DNA of 46,859 bases from Gamarada debralockiae (lineage: Eukaryota > Ascomycota > Leotiomycetes > Helotiales > Hyphodiscaceae): NCBI GenBank assembly GCA_002803225.1, contig NXFV01001458.1, positions 1 through 46,859 on the forward strand, in the 5' to 3' direction. Positions 1 through 9,064 of this stretch are shown piece by piece. Made by a program: the position numbers and the translations under genes. How positions within the stretch are numbered: position 1 is the stretch's first letter; each line of letters opens with the position of its first letter. The notes under the pieces are model-generated. The model did no database searches and had not been told where the DNA came from. It was given only the letters and a program-made list of their open reading frames with translations.

Positions 1-269
1 TCATCACATGGCATCACATGACTCAGAGACCACTTGATTAGTATGACAGTATAACGTATTCTATGAGACATAGGGAGGATTTCTGTCTATAAGTACAGAC
101 TACTGTACTTGATTGTTCATCAGTATCTCCAGTATCTTCACAGCCTTAATAATCCAACCACATTCTCCTACCATTTTTCGTCCATCACGTGACCATATTG
201 CAAGAGCTCCGATCACCGATTGACAGCACAAACCATCTCCTGAATACTTCAAGTAACTCCCCCTATTTC
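1..269. other. Left edge, no gene recognised; possible LTR-like sequence
   Basis: No coding frame is convincing here. The block has a TATA-like tataagtacagac stretch near 87-101 followed by a pyrimidine-rich part, which resembles the promoter part of a fungal Ty1/copia solo LTR. I cannot see two matching LTR ends or a target-site duplication, so this is only a suggestion. Confidence 0.2.
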
Positions 270-1470
270 AGCGAGCTTGGGTCCTTCAAGAGCGTCTCCT
301 AGCCCGGCGAATTCTATCCTTTTTGATGACGAAATGGCATTTGAATGTGCAGCAAACGTTCGGTGTGAATGCTCGGGGCCGTCCGTCAAAAGTATTGCAG
401 AAAGGCACGAGGGGATAGATTAAGTTGGTCTCAAATACTGATATCATTCCTTGCTGAACTCTTGGACTCAATACTATATCTTTGGAGAGTACTTTCACAG
501 ACTCTTCAGCCTAACTGGTGTCTTAAATGTGTGGGACCACATAGCAAATCGATTCACGCAACGACATTTGACGTACGGTAGTGATAGATTACCGGCTCCT
601 GCCGGTATCGCGAGGAAGATGTATAACACTATGGCTCTGGAAGACACTACGCTGGGCTTTGGAAAGCAAGATTGGCGGAGGGACTTCTGTGGTTCATTGA
701 TCCATCCTTAGCTGGCTGTAATCTTCTTCCCCCAGCACCGGATGCTTCTACGGCACCTCCTTGGTCTTGAGCATCAGTAAACGGAGCATGGGAATATTGC
801 CGCCATACCTCAACGCTACAGTCATTGTACGCAGCTGACGACACTTTGTACGTGACCCAAGGACCGAGTAGAGCGCAGCCTGAAGGGGCTCCTAGAGGTT
901 GGGAAGTAAGTTTCATTGGGTTTGCATGCAAAGATCTGAGCATAGAATTTCGACTTCAAGATCCCAGCTTCTCCTCTGAAGTCCTATTTTTTTCGGCAAG
1001 GTCGGTCGTGGGGAGGTTACAATGACAGCATTCGTCACTTCGGCCCAGATTCGATATGACGAACAAATACAAATTAAAGCTATGCAACCAGATTTAAAAA
1101 CCAGAAGGTTTCTCTTATCAAGAGGGGCGATGGCGGTTTAGTCCTGATGCACTTAACACCTTTCATGGACTTCGTTGTGGATTAAGGGGAGAGTTCAATA
1201 CCCTCAGGTAGTACTGTAGAGTGCGTGGGAATCCAGCCCCACCCAAGGGAGGGGAGAGGTTGTCACGGCCTAGTGCTCTTACCCGTGGCAAATGGTGAGC
1301 ATAAGGAGCGGCTGCATCGGAGGGTGGGAAAGTTCTACTCTCGTCCCTTCAACAGACTCGATTCGAAAGGGAAGCCAATGGGTAATCTCGGGTGGTTTGA
1401 CGGAGTGGGAGCTACAGAAGATATCGATCATCTGATTCACCTAAGACCTCGAACTATGGCAGGGACTTGA
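270..1470 (+). pseudogene. Broken HET-domain (heterokaryon incompatibility) gene, C-terminal part
   Basis: Pieces of a HET protein lie in order but in different frames. Near 272-310 one frame reads like the HET signature VLQERLLARRIL (normally W-x-x-QER-L-S/A-R-R). About 316-410 continues with MAFECAANVRCECSG in another frame, matching the usual E-C-x-C-S/G stretch. From 451 a frame reads RRHLTY-type residues as QRHLTYGSDRLPAPAGIARK, the conserved segment after the HET domain. After about 690 the frame shifts again (LLWFIDPSLAGCNLLPPAP) and a TGA replaces Trp in the expected WSWASVNG motif near 766. The coding then runs on to about 1025. A short stretch at 1260-1330 (GLVLLPVANGEH) looks like the family's C-terminus. 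HET proteins trigger cell death on contact with an incompatible strain. At least three frameshifts and one nonsense codon make this copy dead. The start and HET core are missing or unreadable. A second, intact HET gene ends the window. Confidence 0.62.
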
Positions 1471-1649
1471 ACCTATAGAGTTAAGTCCGGTTTGCGTGTC
1501 AGAAATGAAATGGTCTTCATGGGGTAAGGGTTAACAATTGTCACTCATTTTGGCTAAATACTCAGGGGATTTCGAGCGATGCCACAATTCAGCAAAAGGG
1601 TTTGAAAACAGTTAGATATTCGTGTTGAGGAGTCAATTCTGCCTAATTC

Positions 1650-3745
1650 TATTTAATTATGGGAAGATTGACTTGAATTGATGGTGGTATCTGGGGATGA
1701 AGCTGCGGTGGCTGATTTCGTAGCGCTGCGCTACCACAAAAGTCGCGATGGAGGTTGCGGACAGGAGAGAAAGCAATGGGAAATTCATTAAATTCTGGCA
1801 TATAAATATTCGCAGACGAGCCGAGAGTAATATAGTGAAGCCCACGTGCAAATTGGCCAAGGTTTTGTAGAGATATTGGAGTTAGGAGTTTTAAAGGGAA
1901 TGGCTTCACAGCTGTCAGTTGGAATGCGTGCGGAGAGGGTAACCAAACGGATAACCTAGTCCTCATAAATCTCTGTCGCATTTGCTTTCGCATAATCAGG
2001 AAACCTCATAGCAAGCTGCTGGGGTAGCGTATTCGTCCAGATAGCTCCAGAGACGGAAGACCCGATGCCAGCGCCGATGGTGGAGGAGAGTGATAGGAGA
2101 GCGAGAAGTGCAGCTACTTGTCCGTGCTCGGCGATGGCCGTGACGGCCATTTCCTCGCAGATAACGAGCGTTCCGCCTGCGAAAGAGATAAATATTGGCA
2201 CACTACTACGTAGCCAATATTCGTGTTTGGCTGTCGGAAACGGATCATCAACCCTCTTCCCAGTACCTGAAGAGGCAACGCACAACAAACAGACCATTTA
2301 AACCTTCCCGTCGCTCCAATCAAAATTCCCACAATCACAGCCAGAAGCAGGAGCATACATTATAGATATTGCCAATATAGCCAGCTTTGGAGGTAGTGAG
2401 ACCATTAACGATTTGCAGGAAGAAAGAGTAGTAGCCGTCCCAGCAGTAATAACCTACAAAAAGCGTACTGGAGAGGAGACAGGCGCCAACGACGGTTGGG
2501 GGCGCGAGGAGTTGGTAGGAGATGTAAGGTGTTGGGGCAGCGAAACGTTCCAAAAGAGCGAAGAGGATGAGAAGGACGACGCCGACTACGATCATGGCGA
2601 TTATGTTGGGGGGGGGGACCAGGCTCCACTTTCAGAGCCAGCGAGGGAGAAGAGGAGGAGGAAGAGGACTCGGCCGCAGCTGACGAGGATTACGCCGACA
2701 GCTGGGACAGTATTAGTGAGTGAGGAGAGGGGGAGGGGAGGGGAGGGATTGAAGTACCATCGAATTCGGCGAGATAGTGCTTGATGCTTTGCAACACAGT
2801 TCTGTTACTCGGTTCCCAGTACAAGACATCCAATTTCGCAGCCTTTTTCTGATGGATCCACAAGACACTGAAGACTGGCAATGAGAGGACGGGAGTGATG
2901 ATCGCAAAGCATCCAAAGGCCCATCGAAATGTACTATACTCGTAAAAGCTCTGAGCCGCAGCGGGGCCTGCGAATGCTGTTGCGACGTAAGGGCAGGACG
3001 TGAATGCAAAGGCGAGAGCTCTGTTTTGGAGAGAGGATGTATCCGCGGTGACGATCGAGAGAACGTAGAACATGCCTGTAAAGCCGACTCCATAGAAGAC
3101 CTGCGATGCTGTTGGCTTCAACCTTCAAGATATTGAGGTATGGGGATGGAGAGTACCTGAGCTGCAGCATGTGTCTGGACGTTCTCGCAAACTCCAATTA
3201 GCACAAGAGCAAGAGTGGAAATAAACGTCGTAATAGCAACACCCTCAGCAAGACCCCAAATATCCAAGATCTTCGCAGTTGGGATCTGGAGGACGCCACT
3301 CAGGATGTTTGAGACGATGCCGATTACTAAGATCAGCTCATGCAAGGCGAAGTCACTGACGACATATGGGGCAAGATTTCCGGTTGTTTGCGACTGGAGG
3401 GAATTGACGAAGTAGACCAGGAGCATACTGGGTGCTTTTCAGTGGTTGGGATATTTGTTGGTGCAAAAGTGATGCGTACAAGAGGTATGTCACAATTAAT
3501 GAGGTCCTTCTCCACACCAGGGTGATGGCTTCAGCACGATTCACACCTTCTTGCGCGTCGTGAGTTGGAATCGCATCTCTCGCATCTGCTCTCAAGGTAG
3601 TGAGATCTTTACCATCGCTTTGAATTGGAGAAATAGCATCTGCTCCAGGTTCGACAGCATCCAGGGAAGTGATGCGTGGCGTATTCTCGGTGTCGACTGC
3701 GTTTTGCGGCTGAGCACCGAACCATGGCTTCAACCTCGTCAACAT
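1650..3745 (-). pseudogene. Broken siderophore-iron transporter (MFS, SIT/MirB-type)
   Basis: The gene starts at ATG 3745. Three introns splice cleanly: 3428-3479, 3101-3156 and 2702-2757. The product follows the SIT family of 14-TM proton symporters that import ferri-siderophores: YFVNSLQSQTTGNLAPYV after TM1, then TADTSSLQNRALAFAFTSCPY, LTTSKAGYIGNIYNV, GLMIRFRQPNTNIGYV and IFISFAGGTLVICEEM. The reading frame is broken at least four times. It breaks at a run of ten C (plus strand G 2608-2617), where the upstream frame meets a stop. It breaks again near 2338-2345 (between CSCFW and VIVGIL), near 2191-2200 (a missing A between VVVCQ and IFISF), and near 1956-1962, where the C-terminal GYPFGYPLR stretch is out of frame. 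The last TM region is unreadable. One homopolymer slip alone could be a sequencing error; four lesions argue for a real pseudogene. The family call is confident. Confidence 0.82.
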
Positions 3746-4231
3746 GGTGGATTGAGGTGCCCGGAGTAAGAGAACTCAGCAGAAGTTGCCGAAATGGAAT
3801 CCGAGGCTCATGTAGAACGCATATTTGGGCTTCTTAGTTCCTAGGGGTTAAATATAAACTTTGCGGAGGTGGAACTGGCTTTCGTTCTGTGCCACAACTC
3901 ACTTGGCATTTGGCAATGAGCGACAACGCTCCATTATTTTGGTCGAAGTTCTGCAAGCTATCACAGATAGCTTGCTCCCGGTGGTGCAATAAAGTCATCT
4001 TTGTGCCAATGAGAAGCTTGTAGCGTGGTGTTGACAAGCGTCTGGATCGGATCGATAGCCTTGAAGGGATCCGGAGATATTCGAGAAGCTCATGGTGGCT
4101 TGTTACTTGCTTAAGCTATAATTCTCGATACACGCAGCTTGTTGCTTCAAGTGATGCGTTTGGCTGCATCGGTTGCAGAGTGTGATGAAAGAGGGGCAGC
4201 GCCGTGGTGAACACAGATTTCAAGGGTGAAT
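3746..4231. other. Intergenic, nothing recognised
   Basis: About 490 bases upstream of the dead siderophore transporter with no recognised gene or repeat. It would hold that gene's promoter. Confidence 0.4.
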
Positions 4232-4556
4232 AGTCGTGTCGGGGCGGACAATTATCGGATCTTCTGATAAGATTAAAGTTAGCACCTATGGGGGCTGGTA
4301 GTAGGGATATTCGTACGTAACGAATTTCATCTATGGGGAGGCAAGGTGAAGTTGTGCTTGGGAAGAACAGCTCTGACTACAGATTCAAATCCCGACCCAT
4401 TCCGTCCGTCGGCTGCATCGGGTATTGCGATAAATTCGCACCTAAGCTGTGATTCACACCGTTCCCTTATCAGTTAAAAGTGTCCTAAATTCAAACCTTC
4501 TCAAGCGTCATTTCGTTTACTATATACACACCTTACCCCGCACCCTCGCATTCACA
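4232..4556 (+). repeat. Dispersed repeat, copy A (pair with 15414-15715)
   Basis: This block aligns along its length with 15414-15715. Shared words in the same order include gtcgtg, tctgataagatta, ggggctggtagtagg, tgaagttg, caaatcccgacc, cgataaatt, gcacctaag, tgtgattca and gttccctta. The copies differ by scattered substitutions and small indels. No coding is present. A start near TG and an end near CA would suit a solo LTR, but I see no target-site duplication. A non-autonomous element is equally possible. Confidence 0.65.
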
Positions 4557-5187
4557 AATTGTCCAAACAAGGCTTTTGATATGTTTCTGGAATGGTACAT
4601 TGACGTGGTTGGCGGAAAGAAAGGCGGTGTTCAAGGTCACTTCTGGCATGCTAGGTTGACAATCGACGAGTTTTGACAAATCTCTCTTAATTTATACATG
4701 ATTTTAAAGCTACGTAGAAACGGACTCTAGCCAGCATCAGCAGGGAATTGGAGGGCTATCTAGTAGTGCACGGTCGGTACCACTAATCTGATGTGTAAAT
4801 CCTACTAATACACTTATGTTGTTTGACCCAGGACTCAATATCCCTTATAAAGTGCCGAGCAACTCCTGTCTTCACGCCATTATCTGTGAAAAACCTAGAA
4901 TTTTGATCCTCGTGGATCTGCTAAAGGTCGAAACTATCTGTTAATGCTAAATCACAGGATTTCTGGAATTCGGCCTTCAGTGTCTCGTCACCAACTTGTG
5001 ACTGCTGCCAGCCACTATATTCCTTCACAGCATCATCTCAGAGGCCAGGAACTACGGGGGGAGTAGGGGGAGGCGAACTGATGGTTGGTCTGCCATCGGT
5101 GAGTTTGATACAATGGGCTGATGAGCAGGCCCAGGCAGCACGTTGGTGATACTAATAGGGGAAAGGTTGATGACGAAACGTTAGTAG

Positions 5188-5229
5188 GTTAGTAGACTAA
5201 CAGACTAACAAGACTGTTAGTCTACTAAC
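5188..5229. repeat. Perfect 16-bp inverted repeat with 10-base loop
   Basis: Arms 5188-5203 (gttagtagactaacag) and 5214-5229 are exact reverse complements separated by ten bases. It could form a stable hairpin or cruciform. It sits in the proline-linker part of the decayed gene at 4798-6373. Confidence 0.9.
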
Positions 5230-5265
5230 TAGTAGTAGTAGTACTACTACTACTACTCTACTACT
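5229..5265. repeat. Palindromic AGT/ACT trinucleotide microsatellite
   Basis: A run of AGT triplets switches in the middle to ACT triplets, making a self-complementary microsatellite directly next to the 16-bp hairpin. No gene function is implied. Confidence 0.85.
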
Positions 5266-6536
5266 CCCTTTGATGTCTCTTAAGCCGCTACTACTCTTCT
5301 GCATATGACTGCTGACAGATGTCCTCAGGGACGTCATCATGGCTCTGTAACTGGCCGCCTTGCTTAACATGCCTAATAAGGCCTTTGAGTTGATGCGTTT
5401 TTAGCTTGTAGTGCTTTTTCCCGACAGGATCCCGCCAACAATGAGGCCCTAGATGGCAAGGCGGCCCAGGGCAGCGCATGAGATTATAAACATCTCGCCA
5501 GGTCGATGGTGGCCTTCAAGTTTCTTCTTCAACATCAAGCTGGTTAGCCCTTTCTGCATTTGCTGAGTAGCAGAAGAAAAGCCTCGTTTGTCTCCCTTTC
5601 TTGATGCGGGTAGTGGCTGACCCATTTCTAGGTAATTAAAGGAGATGTCTACTCTGAGCTTTTACCAGCACGGAAGAGCTCTCCCCATACCACGAGTTGC
5701 TTCTTTATAATCCACCAGTCAATGTCTATCTCGTCAAATCGCTTGGTCAGATCTTGCCCTGAACGCTCAGTAACCGAAATAACCACATTGGTATCATCTG
5801 GCCTGACACGCTTGTTTGATAATAGCTTCTTGCAGAGAAGTTTGTCTAGCTTAGGTCGTAGGAATAAGGACTAGTAGAGGGTAGGCGCTAGGACAAGATT
5901 TTGCTCTATATCCGTTGAGATGAGCTTGTTATTTAAAGTAACCTTCCACTCAATCGAGTAGTGGATACAGCTAGGGAGACATTCATCGTATGTCTCCTCT
6001 TCATCCCAATCATCTATGTGAAGCAATTCGAGTTTATCTAGCTGCAACGTTGCCTGCAGCTGACCACAAGTAACCTGATTTAGGTTGCCCGCTATGTCTT
6101 CATCCATCACCTCGTTCAGAAGTGTGAAGTCGGCAATAGATGGGTCGCCTTGGGGAATGACTCCTCCACTATATCTAATAACTAGGTCCCTAAGGCCGGT
6201 GATAGTTCAAACAGCTCGGATGGCTGGAATAGCGACAAGTCACGTAAGTGATCGCGCCCATTTGCATTTAGTGGAGAAGATAACTGGGAACGAGACCGCG
6301 GGCGGCGCTGCTGAGTTCCAAATGAATTCAACTGGGATCTATATTGATTCTTACCATTACGGTGGACAGGCATCTTGATATTAGATATTCAGATTGTGTT
6401 CACTTCGACAGATTAGTATAGGTTTGTAACTCGATATCCACGACGGTACAGTAGGTTAAAATAAGTCTCCGGATTTTACCGAAAACGCGAAAAATCGCGT
6501 TCCGCGTTTACTACCTTCTCTCTTTAACACTACAAA

Positions 6537-7613
6537 ATGTGCCTACCACGTCGTCCCTTAGGGGTTATAAGTAGTAATATCAATAAACGGAAAGAACTCA
6601 GTCCATATATGCGCGAGAGAATAATAGGGCAATATAAGAAGGGCGCAAAACCAGCAGAGATATCAAGGGTGTTCTAGATTGCAGATCAGACTATTCGAGA
6701 CACTATTTCTCTCGACCTATTGCGTGATGAGGGTTACTCGAAACCACGAAGCGGCCGGCCGGAGAAGTATTCCGAACGATTCAAACGAAACCTAGTACAC
6801 TTCGTACGAAAGGAGCCAAAGGCATTAATGGCTAAGATCTGAAAGCATATGGGAGTCAAAATATCGAATGGTACGATCACCTGTATTCTGGACGCTATAG
6901 GGATCTGGCATTGGAAGTGTAAGAAACGCCCATACCTTACAAAGGAAGTGGCAGCAAAGAGGCTCACCTGGTGTCTTGCGTGGAAGGATTAGACTATTGA
7001 GGACTTTTGTAAATACATCTTTTCGGACGAATGTTTTGTGGAACGCGGGGCAGGCGGGGCACAAGAATGGGCGTAGTGCCAACCAGACCAGAAATGGAGT
7101 AAAGAGAGGGTTATCACGTACAAAAAGGCAAAGGACATCTTAGTGATGGCCTAGGCTACGATTTAGTGGAAGGATAGGAAGGCACATAAGTCAGAACTTT
7201 ACATTCTTGAGAGGGATTGGGAGTCGAAGAAGCATGGGTATACTACGCGGTCCTATATTGACGTACTCGAAGATCAACTCCCCAGAATCTAGGAACTTGG
7301 CCAGGTTTTCAGGCAAGACAACGCCCCGATCCACTATGCGAATCTCACGATTTGAAGATATGGGAATAACATTGACTAATTGGCCTCTTTACTCTCCCGA
7401 TTTGAACCAGATCGAACACGTCTGGTGGTATTTGAAAGCTAAGGTTCTAGAGATGCACCCAGAACTCAAGGACTTAGGGTCAGGAGAAGAGGCTAAAAGG
7501 CACTAGAAGAGGCATTAATTGAGGCTTGGGATGCTGTGGATAAGAGAATAATTAAGTCTTGCTTGGAGAGTATGTGTAGGAGGCGGGACACAGTTATTGC
7601 AGCAAAAGGGTAG
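6537..7613 (+). pseudogene. Tc1/mariner-type transposase (DDE_3) relic
   Basis: From ATG 6537 to TAG 7611-7613 a transposase of about 358 codons can be followed. It has an N-terminal helix-turn-helix region (RERIIGQYKKGAKPAEISRV), a SKPRSGRPEKYSE linker and the catalytic motifs: IFSDECF (first Asp), FRQDNAPIHY (second Asp) and LYSPDLNQIEHVWWYLKAKV (last acidic position). At least eight in-frame stops and one frameshift, just after the QDNAPIH motif, kill it. Several stops sit where TGG, CAG or CGA would be expected. Such C-to-T or G-to-A changes are typical of RIP, the fungal defence that mutates duplicated DNA. A possible left end TACAGTAGGTTAAAATAAG starts near 6448, but I cannot find a convincing partner at the right side. 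Confidence 0.85.
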
Positions 7614-8096
7614 CATACAAAATACTAATAATTTTATGGCTGGGCTATAAAACAACTTAATTAATTTTAATTTTCATTTATAGGTTTCAGACTGAAATAA
7701 TTTGTTGTTAATTAATAATAGTGATTTTGGTGTTCCCGGAGAGGCGCCACCAAAAGTCCTGCGAATACAGGGTGTTCAGCCAATCACAGCCTGAGCGGCC
7801 CTGTAGGTTTAGCGCGCACGGCCTGAAAAGCTCTGTAAATTCTTAGACGAACAGTGGCTCTTACAGGGAGCATTGCCTGGACTACGGCGTGGCTTTCGGT
7901 CACCTCAGGCTGCTCCAGAATCCAAGACGCTTAAATACCCTGTATGCACATGGCTTTTGGTGGCGCCCTCCGTACCTCCGCTTCTTCATTGGTCCGTGCA
8001 TACATGGGACCAGTTAAAAGGTCGCCGAAGAACTTTGCGCAATCCACTCGTTGACCTGTCTCCCAGGACTCTCTTCAGACCATCTATTCAGCAAAT
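7614..8096. other. Intergenic between transposase relic and methyltransferase
   Basis: AT-rich at 7640-7730, then a normal-composition stretch that must contain the promoter of the methyltransferase starting at 8097. No other gene or repeat recognised. Confidence 0.4.
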
Positions 8097-8882
8097 ATGG
8101 CAGCTGCGGAACAGCAGTATGATACCATTCAAGGTCCCTACGATTACATCCGTGGAGCGTCCATCGCCTTGATCGAGCGTGAGAATGTGCGTGAAAAAGT
8201 AGCACCTTTTATCGAAAAGGCTCGAATTCTCGAGCTCGCTTGCGGATCAGGCTTCTACACCTACAGCTTCCTCGCATGGGGAGCAAGTTCTGTACTTGGG
8301 GTAGACATCTCCTCCGTCATGATAGACGAAGCCCGGCGCCTAGGGAAAGAGGTATCATTCATACAAGCCGACTGTTCAATCCCAAAAGCCTACGACGGCG
8401 GGCCCTTTGACCTCGTCTTCGGCGCCTGGCTCCTCAACTACGCCCCAGATCGCGCTGGTCTAGTCAACATGTTTCGCAACATCGCCATGAATCTCAAGGA
8501 CGGTGGGCGTTTTGTTTCAGTTACGGTTCCGCCTTCTTCGAATCCGATAGATTCTCTCAATGCTGAGGCAAATGCTCGCCCCATGCCCGCGGGATCGGGA
8601 TATTTGATCTACAACCATATCAAGGACGTCGAGGATGGGATTTATTTCCGCGTGCATGGTGACACACCTGTCGGAGACCTGAACTTTGAATGCTACCATC
8701 TGAAGAAGGAATTATATGAGGAGGCAGCGAGAGAGGCGGGGTTAAAGGGCAAACTGGAGTGGGATGTTACGAAAATTCCAGAGAGGTACTTGAAGGGGGA
8801 AGGACCGGGAGGTGCAAGTTTGGTTGAGTTGGAGACTTACAAGACTATCCCCAATTATGGAGTGCTAGTTATCATTAAGTAG
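8097..8882 (+). CDS. Class I SAM-dependent methyltransferase
   Basis: An intronless, uninterrupted reading frame of 261 residues from ATG 8097 to TAG 8880-8882. It has a Rossmann-type SAM-binding fold. Motif I is LELACGSGFYT at residues 45-55, an acidic end of strand beta-2 is at D70 (VLGVD), an ADCS stretch around 91-94 follows, and motif IV is FDLVFGAW at 104-111. These are the hallmarks of small soluble class I methyltransferases of the UbiE/toxin-A-like kind. The substrate cannot be read from the sequence. Small-molecule acceptors are the usual case for such fungal proteins. It stands alone: its neighbours are a dead transposon upstream and a receptor gene on the other strand, so the context gives no pathway. 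The start is the first ATG and gives a full N-terminal helix. Confidence 0.88.
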   Translation: MAAAEQQYDTIQGPYDYIRGASIALIERENVREKVAPFIEKARILELACGSGFYTYSFLAWGASSVLGVDISSVMIDEARRLGKEVSFIQADCSIPKAYDGGPFDLVFGAWLLNYAPDRAGLVNMFRNIAMNLKDGGRFVSVTVPPSSNPIDSLNAEANARPMPAGSGYLIYNHIKDVEDGIYFRVHGDTPVGDLNFECYHLKKELYEEAAREAGLKGKLEWDVTKIPERYLKGEGPGGASLVELETYKTIPNYGVLVIIK

Positions 8883-9064
8883 AGATTTACACGAGGTGGT
8901 TGAAGACAATTGCACAGAAATCGGTGCTTTGTTCAAGCTCAGTCAATACACCAATAGAATAACCCAAGACGCCTGCTAAATCCAGTCCAAGTGTAACATC
9001 TATCATACAATCGTTGCGTGGTCTCGTTTTCCCAACGCATGTATCATGTCTAGACTGAGCGACT

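Larger units (their letters stand above)
4798..6373 (-). pseudogene. Decayed copy of an unrecognised repeated fungal gene family
   Basis: Reading the minus strand from about 6373, a protein can be followed through several frames. It starts with a short N-terminus, then an acidic stretch (LLHIDDWDEEETYDEC) and CIHYSIEWKVTLNN. Next comes a segment reading LLSNKRVRPDDTNVVISVTE and then LTKRFDEIDIDWW at 5720-5860. A charged linker follows, then CPGPPCHLGPHCWRDPVGKK and IRHVKQGGQL with QSHDDVPEDI (5291-5479). A proline-rich linker is at about 5040-5080. The C-terminal block (WQQSQVGDETLKAEFQKSC and FFTDNGVKTGVARHFIRDI) is at 4800-5030. Several in-frame stops interrupt it, for example just after LVLAPTLY and inside the AGKSSE and FDL regions. 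From memory, proteins like this occur in many copies in Leotiomycete genomes, but I know no assigned function and give none. The Cys/His-rich CPGPPC..HC part could bind zinc; that is inference. The palindromes at 5188-5260 lie inside the linker. Confidence 0.5.

Noticed and set aside
4284..4395. tRNA-like promoter boxes in the dispersed repeat (tggtagtaggg and gattcaaatcc), suggesting a SINE
   Set aside because: The A-like and B-like words are about 100 bases apart and each has mismatches; no tRNA fold can be drawn, and copy B has a weaker match.
6448..7760. Terminal inverted repeats for the 6537-7613 transposase
   Set aside because: The left candidate end TACAGTAGGTTAAAATAAG has only a weak partner (cagactgaaataattt near 7688); not enough to define the element borders.
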